In this document: piece after piece, positions 24,085-31,325 of the stretch
Layout: the number at the start of each line of letters is the position of its first letter
Position numbering within the stretch: position 1 is the stretch's first letter
IMG/VR virus record: IMGVR_UViG_3300036822_000281
Coordinates: 1 to 31,516 of that record
Origin: a virus
DNA length: 31,516 nt
Reading direction: 5' to 3' (one strand)
Notes under the pieces: generated by a model
What the model was told of the DNA's origin: nothing
Database searches by the model: none
Seen by the model: the letters and a program-made list of their open reading frames with translations, nothing else
Translations under genes and position numbers: made by a program

Positions 24085-24358
24085 GGTATTTCCTTTGATA
24101 GATGTCACCCTGTTGGCGCAACCGCTGCTCATGCTGCTGTTGTGCCGCCATCAGTGCGCGATTCTGGGCGTCCTGCGTTTGCAGCGTGGTTATCACCCCT
24201 GCCTGCTGGTCTACCGTCTTCTTTTGTTCCATCAGCTTTTTATCTGTAAGCCTCAGGTCTTTGCGGTAACCCCAGTTGCTGACGGCCAACCAAGCGAACA
24301 AGGCAAGGAGAGCCGCCACCAGCAGCGCTTTGCCATTGGGTAGCGGTAACCAACTCAT
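23972..24358 (-). CDS. Rz: Rz-like inner-membrane spanin
   Basis: The protein has 128 residues. It has one N-terminal membrane segment (ALLVAALLALFAWLAV, residues about 11-26) with a short cytoplasmic start, then a long periplasmic coiled coil rich in Gln, Lys and Asp, and a C-terminal part with Cys. This is the layout of class I-type i-spanins. The ATG overlaps the endolysin stop as ATGA, so the gene order holin-endolysin-Rz-Rz1 is the classic lysis cassette. It carries the overlapping Rz1 start in another frame. Confidence 0.87.
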   Translation of the reverse strand: MSWLPLPNGKALLVAALLALFAWLAVSNWGYRKDLRLTDKKLMEQKKTVDQQAGVITTLQTQDAQNRALMAAQQQHEQRLRQQGDIYQRKYREAIKDNPCAAERMPDAVIGLLRPTTAGKSTGGDVAP

Positions 24359-24789
24359 GATAAAAACGTCTCGCGCTCCGCAGCACGGCGTCTTACCAAC
24401 CCAGGCATTACCTTGCCTTTGCCAAATTTCCACCGAGGGAACTGGTCAGCTGCCCCCAGCACATCATCGGCATTGAATTTTTTCACCAGGGTGGAACCTG
24501 CAAACTCAGGGCCACCAATGTTGAACGCCAGCGATACCATCGCGTCGAACTGGTTCTGCGTCATTGGGCGCTTAATAGCGCTGTTTACCGTCAGCTCAAA
24601 CACGGCCAGATCATCTGAAAGAAATTGCTCTGCCTGCTCTTGTGTGATTTTGTCGCCGGGCTTCACACCCTTCGTATGGCCCCAACCAATCGTCCACGGC
24701 TTACCACCAGAACCTGGGTCTGGATAAGCCACCAGCTCAAGGGACTCGAACCCCTTTATGAAGTCACGGCCCTTGTTACTTGTTCGCAT
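24355..24789 (-). CDS. Endolysin, GH24 muramidase (T4/P22-type lysozyme)
   Basis: The protein has 144 residues. The active site is near the N-terminus: Glu15 in IKGFESL, Asp24 in AYPDPGSG, and Thr33 in WTIGWGHT, the Glu-Asp-Thr triad of glycoside hydrolase family 24; LSDDLAVFE and FNIGGPEFAGSTLVKKFN follow. It cuts peptidoglycan between N-acetylmuramic acid and N-acetylglucosamine. There is no N-terminal hydrophobic anchor, so it is cytoplasmic and needs the holin for release. The start ATG has GGAGG eight bases upstream and overlaps the holin by 14 bp. Confidence 0.94.
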   Translation of the reverse strand: MRTSNKGRDFIKGFESLELVAYPDPGSGGKPWTIGWGHTKGVKPGDKITQEQAEQFLSDDLAVFELTVNSAIKRPMTQNQFDAMVSLAFNIGGPEFAGSTLVKKFNADDVLGAADQFPRWKFGKGKVMPGLVRRRAAERETFLS

Positions 24790-25123
24790 CCTGATTACCT
24801 CCACCAAAGCGATTGCCGACGTACCCGGAAAGGAACGCGCTAAGTTTTTTCACGCCTACAAAACCAATGAAGCCACCGATGCCAACTGTTAAGGCTTTCG
24901 GGACGTCGAAGTAATCCAGGGCTGAATAAGTCGTCAGGGCTAACGCGCCACACATCAGCCCTTCGAAAATGGTTTCTTTCCAACCGCTGCCGGAATAAGC
25001 CATTCGCAAAACCGCCATGACTACAGCCATAATCACGCCGCCGATTGGCACATCACCGCGCCACCAGCTCGCAAACATTTCACTGAATTCCGTCCAGCCA
25101 TGCGGATTGTTTGGCATTCTCAT
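24776..25123 (-). CDS. Holin of lambda-S type with dual start motif
   Basis: The protein has 115 residues with three membrane segments (about residues 26-43, 53-73 and 78-95), short N-terminus and charged C-terminus, as in class I holins. It begins MRMP, like lambda S (MKMP): two ATGs, at 25123 and 25117, are separated by one basic codon. The GGAGG element lies two bases before the first and eight before the second. By analogy the longer form would be an inhibitor and the shorter one the holin. It is followed at once by the endolysin, and a terminator lies just upstream. Confidence 0.9.
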   Translation of the reverse strand: MRMPNNPHGWTEFSEMFASWWRGDVPIGGVIMAVVMAVLRMAYSGSGWKETIFEGLMCGALALTTYSALDYFDVPKALTVGIGGFIGFVGVKKLSAFLSGYVGNRFGGGNQDANK

Positions 25124-25169
25124 AACCTCCCCCTGTCGGGGCTGTGCCCGATCGTCGGGTGGTGGAAAC

Positions 25170-25194
25170 AAAAAGCCCCGGCAAATGCCAGGGC
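25170..25194 (-). terminator. Intrinsic terminator between methyltransferase and holin
   Basis: An 8-bp stem with one G-U pair (25175-25182 with 25187-25194, 4-base loop) is followed by TTTTTGTTT on the minus strand. It starts 3 bp after the methyltransferase stop and must be overcome for lysis-gene expression from upstream promoters. Confidence 0.8.
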
Positions 25195-25197
25195 GAC

Positions 25198-26226
25198 TTA
25201 GTTACTCGGGAAGATTTCCCGTTGTGTTTGTTCGAATCGGTCAGGTTCCAACTCAACCCCCAGCCCGACACGGCCCAGCTTGATAGCAGCCTTTATCGTT
25301 GAACCGGAACCCATGAAGAAGTCAGCAACGACATCACCAGGGCGGCTACTGGCACTGATGATGTGCTCCATCATTTCAGCGGGCTTTTCGCATGGATGTT
25401 TACCGGCATAGAAAGCCACCGGCGAATAAGTCCAAACGTCTGTATAAGGCACCGCAGCAGTTACCGTGAAAGTACGCCGCAATGATTTATATTCCCGGCA
25501 CAAGTCCAGATATTCACGATTGAGGGTTTTGTATTCCCTTACCAGCTCATGATGGGGGCGATTCAACCCACCAGCCTGTTGCTTCTCAATAGCGATGCGG
25601 TCAAACAACGCTTGGAGCGCTTGATACTGCTTTTCGCTTGGCAATTGCCATTGGCTCTCTGAGAACCAGTGGCTGCACATCTGCGTTTTCGTTGCCGCGT
25701 TGATTTCCTTCGCTGACACGCCGAGAGATTGCCGCGCCGTTCTGAAATAGTCGATCAGAGGCTTTAATACGGTTTGCTTCAGCTCGCCACACTTCACGGC
25801 GAAACCGTCCACCTTCGGTTGTAGCGGCCCTGCATAATGACCGGCGAAAATGATCCGCTCGGTCGCCGGGAAGAACGCTCGGAGACTCTCTTTGTGATGA
25901 CGTCGCCAAACGCCTGAAGGTTTAGCCCAAACGATGTGGCTCAGTACGTCGAACCGCTGGCGAACCAGCAGCTCAGTATCAGACGCCAACCGGCTACCGC
26001 AGAACATGTAAAGACTGCCGTTAGGCTTAAGCACCCGCCAGAATTCCACCAGCAATGAATCCAGCCAGGCTAAATACTCAGCCTCACTCTTCCATTGATT
26101 ATCCCAATCGCAGGATTTCACCCGGAAATAAGGCGGGTCCGTGGCGATCAGGTCGATGCAGTCATCAGGCAGGATTTTGATGTATTCGAGTGTGTCAGCG
26201 TTGACAAGACTTGTGCTGGATATCAT
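25198..26226 (-). CDS. Beta-class DNA N4/N6 methyltransferase
   Basis: The protein has 342 residues. DPPY (30-33) precedes the SAM-binding FFMGSGST segment near residue 310, which is the order of beta-class amino-methyltransferases of the N6_N4_Mtase type. Between them lies a large target-recognition region with helix-turn-like segments (INAATKTQMCSHWFSES). It would methylate adenine N6 or cytosine N4 in a specific site, probably to shield phage DNA or to alter gene expression; no partner nuclease is nearby, so it is an orphan. The start overlaps the upstream small ORF as ATGA. The target sequence is unknown. Confidence 0.92.
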   Translation of the reverse strand: MISSTSLVNADTLEYIKILPDDCIDLIATDPPYFRVKSCDWDNQWKSEAEYLAWLDSLLVEFWRVLKPNGSLYMFCGSRLASDTELLVRQRFDVLSHIVWAKPSGVWRRHHKESLRAFFPATERIIFAGHYAGPLQPKVDGFAVKCGELKQTVLKPLIDYFRTARQSLGVSAKEINAATKTQMCSHWFSESQWQLPSEKQYQALQALFDRIAIEKQQAGGLNRPHHELVREYKTLNREYLDLCREYKSLRRTFTVTAAVPYTDVWTYSPVAFYAGKHPCEKPAEMMEHIISASSRPGDVVADFFMGSGSTIKAAIKLGRVGLGVELEPDRFEQTQREIFPSN

Positions 26227-26429
26227 AAGCGCCCTTGTTTGATAGGCTCGTTCTGCTGTTCATAGCAGCACGGGCAAAGGTTGCTTGTGACCATTGACAT
26301 GAGCGCCTGGCGGTCAGTGTGCGATAACACGCTGATCGCCGCCCACTCCACAAACCAAGAAATAAAAAAACCCCGCAAAAGCGAGGCTCTATTTTGGTGC
26401 CGGTCATTACATTTGTGGCACGATATCAA
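26223..26429 (-). CDS. Possible small Cys4 protein across the terminator
   Basis: A 68-residue frame begins with TTG at 26429, 22 bp after the Q stop. It has CHKC at residues 4-7 and CPCC at 52-55, a spacing suited to a zinc-ribbon, and a hydrophobic aromatic segment in between. Its stop overlaps the methyltransferase start as ATGA, which favours translation in this region. Against it: no clear ribosome-binding site, and its front half spans the terminator hairpin. A shorter form from ATG 26300 or 26294 is also possible. I do not know the family. Confidence 0.35.
   Translation of the reverse strand: MISCHKCNDRHQNRASLLRGFFISWFVEWAAISVLSHTDRQALMSMVTSNLCPCCYEQQNEPIKQGRL
26364..26386 (-). terminator. 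Intrinsic terminator downstream of Q (tR'-like candidate)
   Basis: A 6-bp stem with one G-U pair (26371-26376 with 26381-26386, loop of four A/T) is followed by seven T on the minus strand. It sits 66 bp after the Q stop, where lambdoid phages have the late promoter and the terminator that Q overrides. No convincing late promoter could be fixed between them; TGTAAT at 26413-26408 is a possible -10 box without a good -35. Confidence 0.65.
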
Positions 26430-26451
26430 ATTAACGATAAATATGGCCTAT

Positions 26452-27144
26452 TTAATTAACTTTTGCAAGACCTTGCTGCGAAAATGTCGTTTTTTGTTGT
26501 GATCGTGATCTCGACAGAGAAACTAAACCCTCTCGATCCAACCTCAGGAAGACACTTCGCATGCTTGACCAATAGCCGTTGTAATTCTTGGACCAATTCG
26601 GGGCGGAAACGCCTACCAGCTCAGCCAGGTCTTGATTCTGGTATGGAGTAAGCCCTTTCATTTCAGACCGCACATCCTGCGCCGCCAACCAGATTAAAGC
26701 TCTCAGTCTGTCCATGGTTTTTGTTGCTACCTTTTGCCCGCCAAGGCTTTCTTTGAACTCCGACCATCCCCACTGGGTGATTTCCACTTGGTGCTTGAAG
26801 TCCAGATCATGCGCATAGCACCAGGATAACCAACTACGTTGATGGCCTACCAAGTGATATACAGCGCGACGCCATGAGGCTGCTAAAAATGTTTCCGGCT
26901 CTATCAGGGCTATGGCTCCCGAACTAGGCCTCGTTTCTGTACCCGGTACCGGATTGCTATGAACAACAATCCTTGTGCCATCTAACTCTACAATAATGCG
27001 ACGCTTGCGCTTCAATCGCGTTGTGCTGACCTGTGTTGACTCAGTGAATGCCTGTAATTGCCCTTTCGTCCTCCCGCTTAGGTCAGCAGTTGCCATCATG
27101 AAGCTCTCTCGAATGTACTGCAGATATTGCTGTGTCACGATCAT
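26452..27144 (-). CDS. Q: Q-like antitermination protein
   Basis: The protein has 230 residues and matches the group annotated as bacteriophage antitermination protein Q in enterobacterial prophages: an SGRTKGQLQAF segment near the start, a basic KRKRRIIVELDG strand, the SWRRAVYHLVGHQRSWLSWCYAHD motif, a KTMDRLRALIWLAAQDVRSEMKG helix, and a C-terminal SSMRSVFLRLDREGLVSLSRSRSQQK ending. It loads on RNA polymerase at the late promoter and lets it pass terminators. GGAG lies eight bases before the ATG. Position between the replication and lysis genes is as in lambda. Identification rests on family resemblance; it is unlike lambda Q itself. Confidence 0.85.
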   Translation of the reverse strand: MIVTQQYLQYIRESFMMATADLSGRTKGQLQAFTESTQVSTTRLKRKRRIIVELDGTRIVVHSNPVPGTETRPSSGAIALIEPETFLAASWRRAVYHLVGHQRSWLSWCYAHDLDFKHQVEITQWGWSEFKESLGGQKVATKTMDRLRALIWLAAQDVRSEMKGLTPYQNQDLAELVGVSAPNWSKNYNGYWSSMRSVFLRLDREGLVSLSRSRSQQKTTFSQQGLAKVN

Positions 27145-27195
27145 GCTTTAATCTCCAAGCGTCTGGCCCGCATGCCAGCTCGCCTATACTCCACA

Positions 27196-28191
27196 CTATG
27201 AAATTGCGCCCTTGCCGATCGAGCGATCCAAAAAATCAAAAAGCACATCTATCTGGTTGCCGTATTCTTCCTCCCAGCGTGACACGTCACGATGCAATTC
27301 CCGATGGTGCTTATTGCAGAGCGGAAATGTGAATAAATCATGAGCCTTAGTCGCCCACCCCCCTTGCCCATGTCCGATGATGTGGTGAGGGTCGTCAGCC
27401 TGCTGACCACAACAGACACAGGGCTGAGACTTAACCCACCGAGTGTATTTCTCACTTGTCCAACGCTCATGTTTAGGGATTTTCATGAATGACTTTGGCG
27501 GGGCCGGATCGATAACTAGCGTCTTCACTGCCTTCTTAGCTATCTCCCTTATCTGTTGGCTCGGTGACAAGCTGGGGGTGATGTCAGCCTCTTTCCGTGG
27601 GCCTGATGGGATAGTGATTGGCTTTATGCGCAGTGATGCTGCTGCAACGTCCTCAGGTAGCAGATCGATTACCTCATTCAACCAGGCCCACCAACACAGC
27701 TCAGGCAACGTCAGCTGGTGGCTCTCGTCGAACAAAAAGTAACTCCGCGCCCGGTACACCACGAAATCCGCTATGTTTTGGTCTGCCGTGGCGGAAAGCT
27801 CCGGCATGGTCTTATCGCGGTAAGAGTGCGAGTGGTGCCAGCATAATCGGATAGCGCCAGAGCCATAGCGCATCGTTTCCATGTTCTTGTCGTGGTACCC
27901 ATCGGCGCATTGGCGCTGGCAGTCAGGACGACGATCCAGCCAGCTCTCTAGGCTATTGATGCCACCAGCAGCGGAGAGCACACGCTCATGCTGGAAGAAT
28001 GGACGGAAGCGCGGGTCAATGGCCAACTGCTGTTCAGTGGCCGGTAATGCGCCTGATGGCAGCTCCCGAAACTCCGCCGGTACAGTGGCCACCATCACCC
28101 GGTCGCCGAACATCGCCAGCAGGTCAGTGCCTGGCTTTAAGATGACCTGCCCCAGTTCGCGAACAACGATCGGCTTCAGTATCCCTCTCAT
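27196..28191 (-). CDS. DUF968 family putative HNH-type nuclease
   Basis: The protein has 331 residues and is a DUF968 phage protein. The C-terminal third has a Cys/His cluster: CVCCGQ, DDPHHIIGHGQGG, and CNKHHRELH, which is an HNH-like zinc-bound nuclease fold. The N-terminal two thirds contain a Cys/His/Trp-rich part (IRLCWHHSH) and a Leu/Trp-rich segment (LPELCWWAWLNEVIDLLPEDV). It is the last gene of the coupled early operon, next to RusA, so a role in processing phage DNA is likely; activity is unproved. The ATG overlaps the RusA stop as ATGA. Confidence 0.88.
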   Translation of the reverse strand: MRGILKPIVVRELGQVILKPGTDLLAMFGDRVMVATVPAEFRELPSGALPATEQQLAIDPRFRPFFQHERVLSAAGGINSLESWLDRRPDCQRQCADGYHDKNMETMRYGSGAIRLCWHHSHSYRDKTMPELSATADQNIADFVVYRARSYFLFDESHQLTLPELCWWAWLNEVIDLLPEDVAAASLRIKPITIPSGPRKEADITPSLSPSQQIREIAKKAVKTLVIDPAPPKSFMKIPKHERWTSEKYTRWVKSQPCVCCGQQADDPHHIIGHGQGGWATKAHDLFTFPLCNKHHRELHRDVSRWEEEYGNQIDVLFDFLDRSIGKGAIS

Positions 28192-28559
28192 GCCTGCACC
28201 TCACTGATCCGCATCTCCACCTTGCCGCCCTTGGTCACCGGCCCCCACTTCGCATCGATGTGCTTGATCTGACTGTCATCGAGCCACACACCCGCCTGGG
28301 TCATGGCGTCAAACAGTGCCTTGAAGAAGCTATCCAAATCCATCCGGGCCTTAGTCGGCGGGAAGAACACCACAGTTACTGATATATCCGCGCTGATTGG
28401 TTTTGGTCGGCGGCGCAGTTGCTCCATAACCTGGGCAATGGCTTCTGTCTGGAATGCCCTGCCGCGCTCACTGACCAAAGTACGGCCTCGGGATGATCCC
28501 TTGTTTGGTGAACGCCAGTAGCCGTTAACACTGGGCGGGAATGGCAACGTTAAATTCAT
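28188..28559 (-). CDS. rusA: RusA-type Holliday junction resolvase
   Basis: The protein has 123 residues, the size of RusA. It begins NLTLPFPPSVNGYWR and has the conserved acidic core: KARMDLDSFFKALFDAMTQAG near residues 70-90, then WLDDSQI, which supply the metal-binding Asp residues, and KGGKVEMRI at the end. As a dimer it cuts Holliday junctions formed in phage recombination or replication. Its ATG overlaps the MT-A70 stop by 4 bp. Confidence 0.95.
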   Translation of the reverse strand: MNLTLPFPPSVNGYWRSPNKGSSRGRTLVSERGRAFQTEAIAQVMEQLRRRPKPISADISVTVVFFPPTKARMDLDSFFKALFDAMTQAGVWLDDSQIKHIDAKWGPVTKGGKVEMRISEVQA

Positions 28560-29125
28560 GCAGCCACCTCTGCCTTACCCGGTACCAGAATCACAGACTG
28601 ATCGCACTGATTACCCCAGGTATGCCAGCCGTCGGTATGATTACGGGCGAACAACTCAATGCGCGGTACATCGCCAAGCAGATCGACCAACTTTTCGCGG
28701 AAAACCTCAGGCTTTGCGCTGTGCTCCATTCGTGGTGCCGTAATGTGTTGGCAAATCGATGCATCCAGGCGCGGTGGCAATTTGCCCTTGACCGCAAACA
28801 GGCAGTCTTCGCTGTTGGCTCGGGTCATGTGGCCCATGCCAATTGCGCTATTCCCTTTCACACGGTTTGTTTTATGCCAGGTGAAGCCCTTCATTGTCAT
28901 CAGGCGGAACCCCCAGGCGTCGATCACCTTCAGTGCTTCCGTCGGCATCGTCGGTACCCACCACATGGCCAGCAGGCATGAATCAGCAGCCAGATCCCAC
29001 ACTGGTAAACGGCAGATATCGGCAACCGTCATTGTTGGGTACTTGAAACCGGCACCGCGGTTGCCGTCTTTGCATTTGTCGCTGTAAGTCCACGCCGGAT
29101 CGGCGTAAATCAGTGGGTATTTCAT
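28556..29125 (-). CDS. MT-A70 family adenine methyltransferase
   Basis: The protein has 189 residues. It has the catalytic DPAW (residues 9-12, where most of the family has DPPW), the GAGFKYPTMTVADICRLPV segment, a LLAMWWVPT strand, a GFRLMTMKGFTWHKTN strand, and the C-terminal KPEVFREKLVDLLGDVPRIELFAR. MT-A70 enzymes methylate adenine N6 in nucleic acid; phage members act on DNA. The start overlaps the upstream stop as ATGA; a longer frame lacks that coupling. This is the second methyltransferase in the window, in a different family. Confidence 0.92.
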   Translation of the reverse strand: MKYPLIYADPAWTYSDKCKDGNRGAGFKYPTMTVADICRLPVWDLAADSCLLAMWWVPTMPTEALKVIDAWGFRLMTMKGFTWHKTNRVKGNSAIGMGHMTRANSEDCLFAVKGKLPPRLDASICQHITAPRMEHSAKPEVFREKLVDLLGDVPRIELFARNHTDGWHTWGNQCDQSVILVPGKAEVAA

Positions 29126-29349
29126 TTCAAGCCCTCCGTCGCCCTTCGTACCAAATACCGGATCCCGTAGTAATCCCAGCCAAAGTGCTGGCGCTGCCAG
29201 TCTGTTAGCCATCCCTGCGAAATTGCGTATTTGCGAAAATCCCCGCGCTCCTGCCAAGTACGCCGTGCCTCACGTAACATCCACCAGCGATACACCCGTT
29301 GCGCCACGGCCAACAGAGGCAAAACCTCAATGCCTGATACACACTTCAT
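29122..29349 (-). CDS. Small unknown early protein
   Basis: The protein has 75 residues, basic and aromatic (WRWWMLREARRTWQERGDF-like centre, then YGIRYLVRRATEG). No known domain is recognised. The start overlaps the upstream stop as ATGA, and the stop overlaps the methyltransferase start as ATGA, so it sits firmly inside the coupled early operon. Its size and Trp/Arg content suggest a small DNA- or protein-binding factor, but this is only inference. Confidence 0.75.
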   Translation of the reverse strand: MKCVSGIEVLPLLAVAQRVYRWWMLREARRTWQERGDFRKYAISQGWLTDWQRQHFGWDYYGIRYLVRRATEGLK

Positions 29350-29690
29350 GCGGCTTGCTCCTCTACGGCTACCAGGCGGTAGAAATACACATACTTCCCT
29401 GACTCGCTTTTCTCGACCCGACGTTCCTTAACCAGGCCCTGGAATGGTTTGCTGAACTCACGTAGGCGGGCACTGATAGCTGGCTGCGTGTCATACACGC
29501 CGTACATCTGCACCACCAGCAGCTCAAGGTCGCGGAGTGTGCGCCACGTGGCACCGGCGGCAGCATTACGTACACGGCATACCTGGCTTTCTGGCTTATC
29601 TTTCAGGACACCTGCACGAACCAGACGGCGGATGCCGCTGTTTATGCGGTCGCTTTCGAATACGTCCACCGGGATCGTTAACTTTTTCAT
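29346..29690 (-). CDS. Unknown early protein, possible winged-helix
   Basis: The protein has 114 residues from ATG 29690, which overlaps the DnaC-like stop as ATGA; the frame is open 12 codons further upstream. The sequence has an IRRLVRAGVL helix, a Thr/Leu-rich WRTLRDLELLVVQMYGVYDTQPAISARLREF segment that looks like a winged helix-turn-helix, and a C-terminal wing-like KYVYFYRLV strand. A DNA-binding role in replication or regulation is possible. The family is not recognised. Confidence 0.75.
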   Translation of the reverse strand: MKKLTIPVDVFESDRINSGIRRLVRAGVLKDKPESQVCRVRNAAAGATWRTLRDLELLVVQMYGVYDTQPAISARLREFSKPFQGLVKERRVEKSESGKYVYFYRLVAVEEQAA

Positions 29691-30424
29691 ACCTTGCCCC
29701 CTTTGCGGCTCCGCATGCTGGCCCATGTGAATGGCACCCAGATGCCTCCGTCAGTCTGGCGATCCATAATCCGATCACCGATCATCCCCACCATTTCCAC
29801 GTAGGTTTTGTTTGTCAGCATGCCGGTTGGCTTCAACTGCAACTGGCGACGGTCTACGATGTTGGTCAGTAGGTTGATCTCGTAGTCACTGCCCTTCTGC
29901 AGCCCCACTTCGTCCAGCACCAACAAATCCAGCCGACAAAGGTCACGCAGCAGATCAGCTTCTCTCACTGGGCTGTCCTTGCTGAACGTGGCACGGTGGT
30001 TTTCAAACAACTCAGCTACCGTCATGACCATTGCAGAGTGGCCGCTATCAATCAGCTCTCGCGCCATAGCGCTGGCCAGGTGGTTTTTTCCGGTACCGGT
30101 GTTACCCGAGAAAATGAAGCCGCCATGTGTCTTACCAAATGACGCCACATACCCCTTGGCGGCATCCAACGCAGCCTGCTGTTCTGGGCATTCCACAACG
30201 TAATTGCTGAACGAGCATTTCTCGTGCAGAGGTTGGATGCCAGAGCGGCCAATGATTTTTTCCATACGGGCCTGGCGGTTCCGATCCGTGATCAGCTGGT
30301 TAGACTTTTGCGCCTCTTCGGCCTGAAATTTCTTCCACCCTTCCACCGTCTCAAAGCGTGGCTGCACGTGTGCTGGTTTCAGTGCCAGCAGCCGCGCCAT
30401 CAGGTCAGTTGACGTTGACATCAT
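29687..30424 (-). CDS. DnaC-like helicase loader ATPase
   Basis: The protein has 245 residues. The AAA+ ATPase part has Walker A GNTGTGKNH (with the NHLA of DnaC), Walker B LLVLDEVG, and a sensor-like MLTNKTY. The N-terminal 70 residues are charged and helical, probably for helicase binding; CSFSNYVV is the usual entry to the AAA+ domain. It acts as lambda P's counterpart by loading host DnaB at the origin. Start: a GGAGG lies five bases before ATG 30424 and eight before ATG 30421; a longer frame has no such signal. It overlaps the initiator gene by 20 bp. Confidence 0.92.
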   Translation of the reverse strand: MMSTSTDLMARLLALKPAHVQPRFETVEGWKKFQAEEAQKSNQLITDRNRQARMEKIIGRSGIQPLHEKCSFSNYVVECPEQQAALDAAKGYVASFGKTHGGFIFSGNTGTGKNHLASAMARELIDSGHSAMVMTVAELFENHRATFSKDSPVREADLLRDLCRLDLLVLDEVGLQKGSDYEINLLTNIVDRRQLQLKPTGMLTNKTYVEMVGMIGDRIMDRQTDGGIWVPFTWASMRSRKGGKV

Positions 30425-31325
30425 GATCACCTCCAGGGGTTGATAAGCCATTGCTGAAGCCCGGCGGGATAGCGCCAGAGGCAGGTGTTACGCGGTGGTT
30501 GGTGCTGGTCTGCCATTTCCCGGCAATGCACTTAGGGCGGCCCTTTTTGTCCCACTTGGTGGCGCTGCTCAGGTAGCCTTCGAACTTGCTCGGGATGAAC
30601 AACGTGGTTGGCCGGATGTAATCACTCATGTCCTGCAGGTCACCCCAATGTTCCTGCTTGTAGTCCACGACAAGGCACAGGTCATGACTGGAATAACCGT
30701 CGCGCAGTCTGGCCCGGATATTCTCCAGAGAACTTTTCGAGGTTTGGTAGCGTGAGCCGGTTACCAGGTTCAGGTGTTTTAAAACGTCCTTGGCCTGGTC
30801 CGTGATCAATACTTCAGGGTCGGTCTGCGCAGCAGGCTGACAAGTAGGTTTTCTACCTGATGGATCTTGTTTTGAATTTACTGACGGATCCCCCCCAGAT
30901 TCTGGCGGGTGAGAACTGCCTTTTTTGGTGTTTTCTGAACGGTCGGATTCTGAACGTTCAGATCCTGACATGTCAGATTTTGAATGGTCAGATCCTGACG
31001 TGTCAGAAACTGAATGGTGAGACTCGATGCTTAATGCTGCTGCTTTCAGCTTTGGTACATTCAGGGTGTAAATATTGCTGTCGTTGCGCTGCCCTCTGCG
31101 GCGTTCCTTGCGTGTCAGCCATCCATCCCTTTCTAATTCGCCGATCGCCGTGGTGACCGTACTCCGGCCAGCCCCGATCTCACGTGCGATTTTTTCAATA
31201 CCCGGATAGCAAATCCCCTCATCACTTGAGAAGTCGGCCAGGCGTAGCATTACAAGCAGCTTCGTACCCTTCACACCGTGCGCAGCGCAGCCGTCCCAGA
31301 CGTAACTTGAGACTTTCACGCTCAT
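30405..31325 (-). CDS. O-like replication initiator (HTH plus conserved phage C-terminal domain)
   Basis: The protein has 306 residues. Residues 1-95 hold a winged helix-turn-helix (ICYPGIEKIAREIGAGRSTVTTAIGELERDGWL), as in many O-like initiators; residues about 101-131 form a Ser/Asp-rich linker of five-residue units encoded by the iterons; the C-terminal part (VLKHLNLVTGSRYQ, then ARLRDGYSSHDLCLVVDYKQEHWG) matches the TIGR02220-type conserved phage domain. It probably binds its own iterons and recruits the DnaC-like loader encoded next. The ATG overlaps the upstream stop as ATGA, with GGGAG seven bases upstream. Confidence 0.9.
   Translation of the reverse strand: MSVKVSSYVWDGCAAHGVKGTKLLVMLRLADFSSDEGICYPGIEKIAREIGAGRSTVTTAIGELERDGWLTRKERRRGQRNDSNIYTLNVPKLKAAALSIESHHSVSDTSGSDHSKSDMSGSERSESDRSENTKKGSSHPPESGGDPSVNSKQDPSGRKPTCQPAAQTDPEVLITDQAKDVLKHLNLVTGSRYQTSKSSLENIRARLRDGYSSHDLCLVVDYKQEHWGDLQDMSDYIRPTTLFIPSKFEGYLSSATKWDKKGRPKCIAGKWQTSTNHRVTPASGAIPPGFSNGLSTPGGDHDVNVN
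30933..31022 (-). repeat. Six tandem 15-bp iterons (probable replication origin)
   Basis: Six 15-base units run without gaps on the plus strand at 30933, 30948, 30963, 30978, 30993 and 31008. Examples are TTCTGAACGTTCAGA, TCCTGACATGTCAGA and TCCTGACGTGTCAGA; the last is the least regular (AACTGAATGGTGAGA). Most units have a TGA...TCA inverted symmetry (unit 2 and unit 3 have perfect cores), as expected for dimer-binding sites. Being inside the initiator gene matches lambda ori inside O. A moderately T-rich stretch lies next to it (about 30868-30884). Confidence 0.85.

Noticed and set aside
26195-26407. A 70-codon minus-strand frame overlapping the Cys4 ORF
   Set aside because: It has no ribosome-binding site, no coupling to the next gene and it overlaps the methyltransferase start out of frame.
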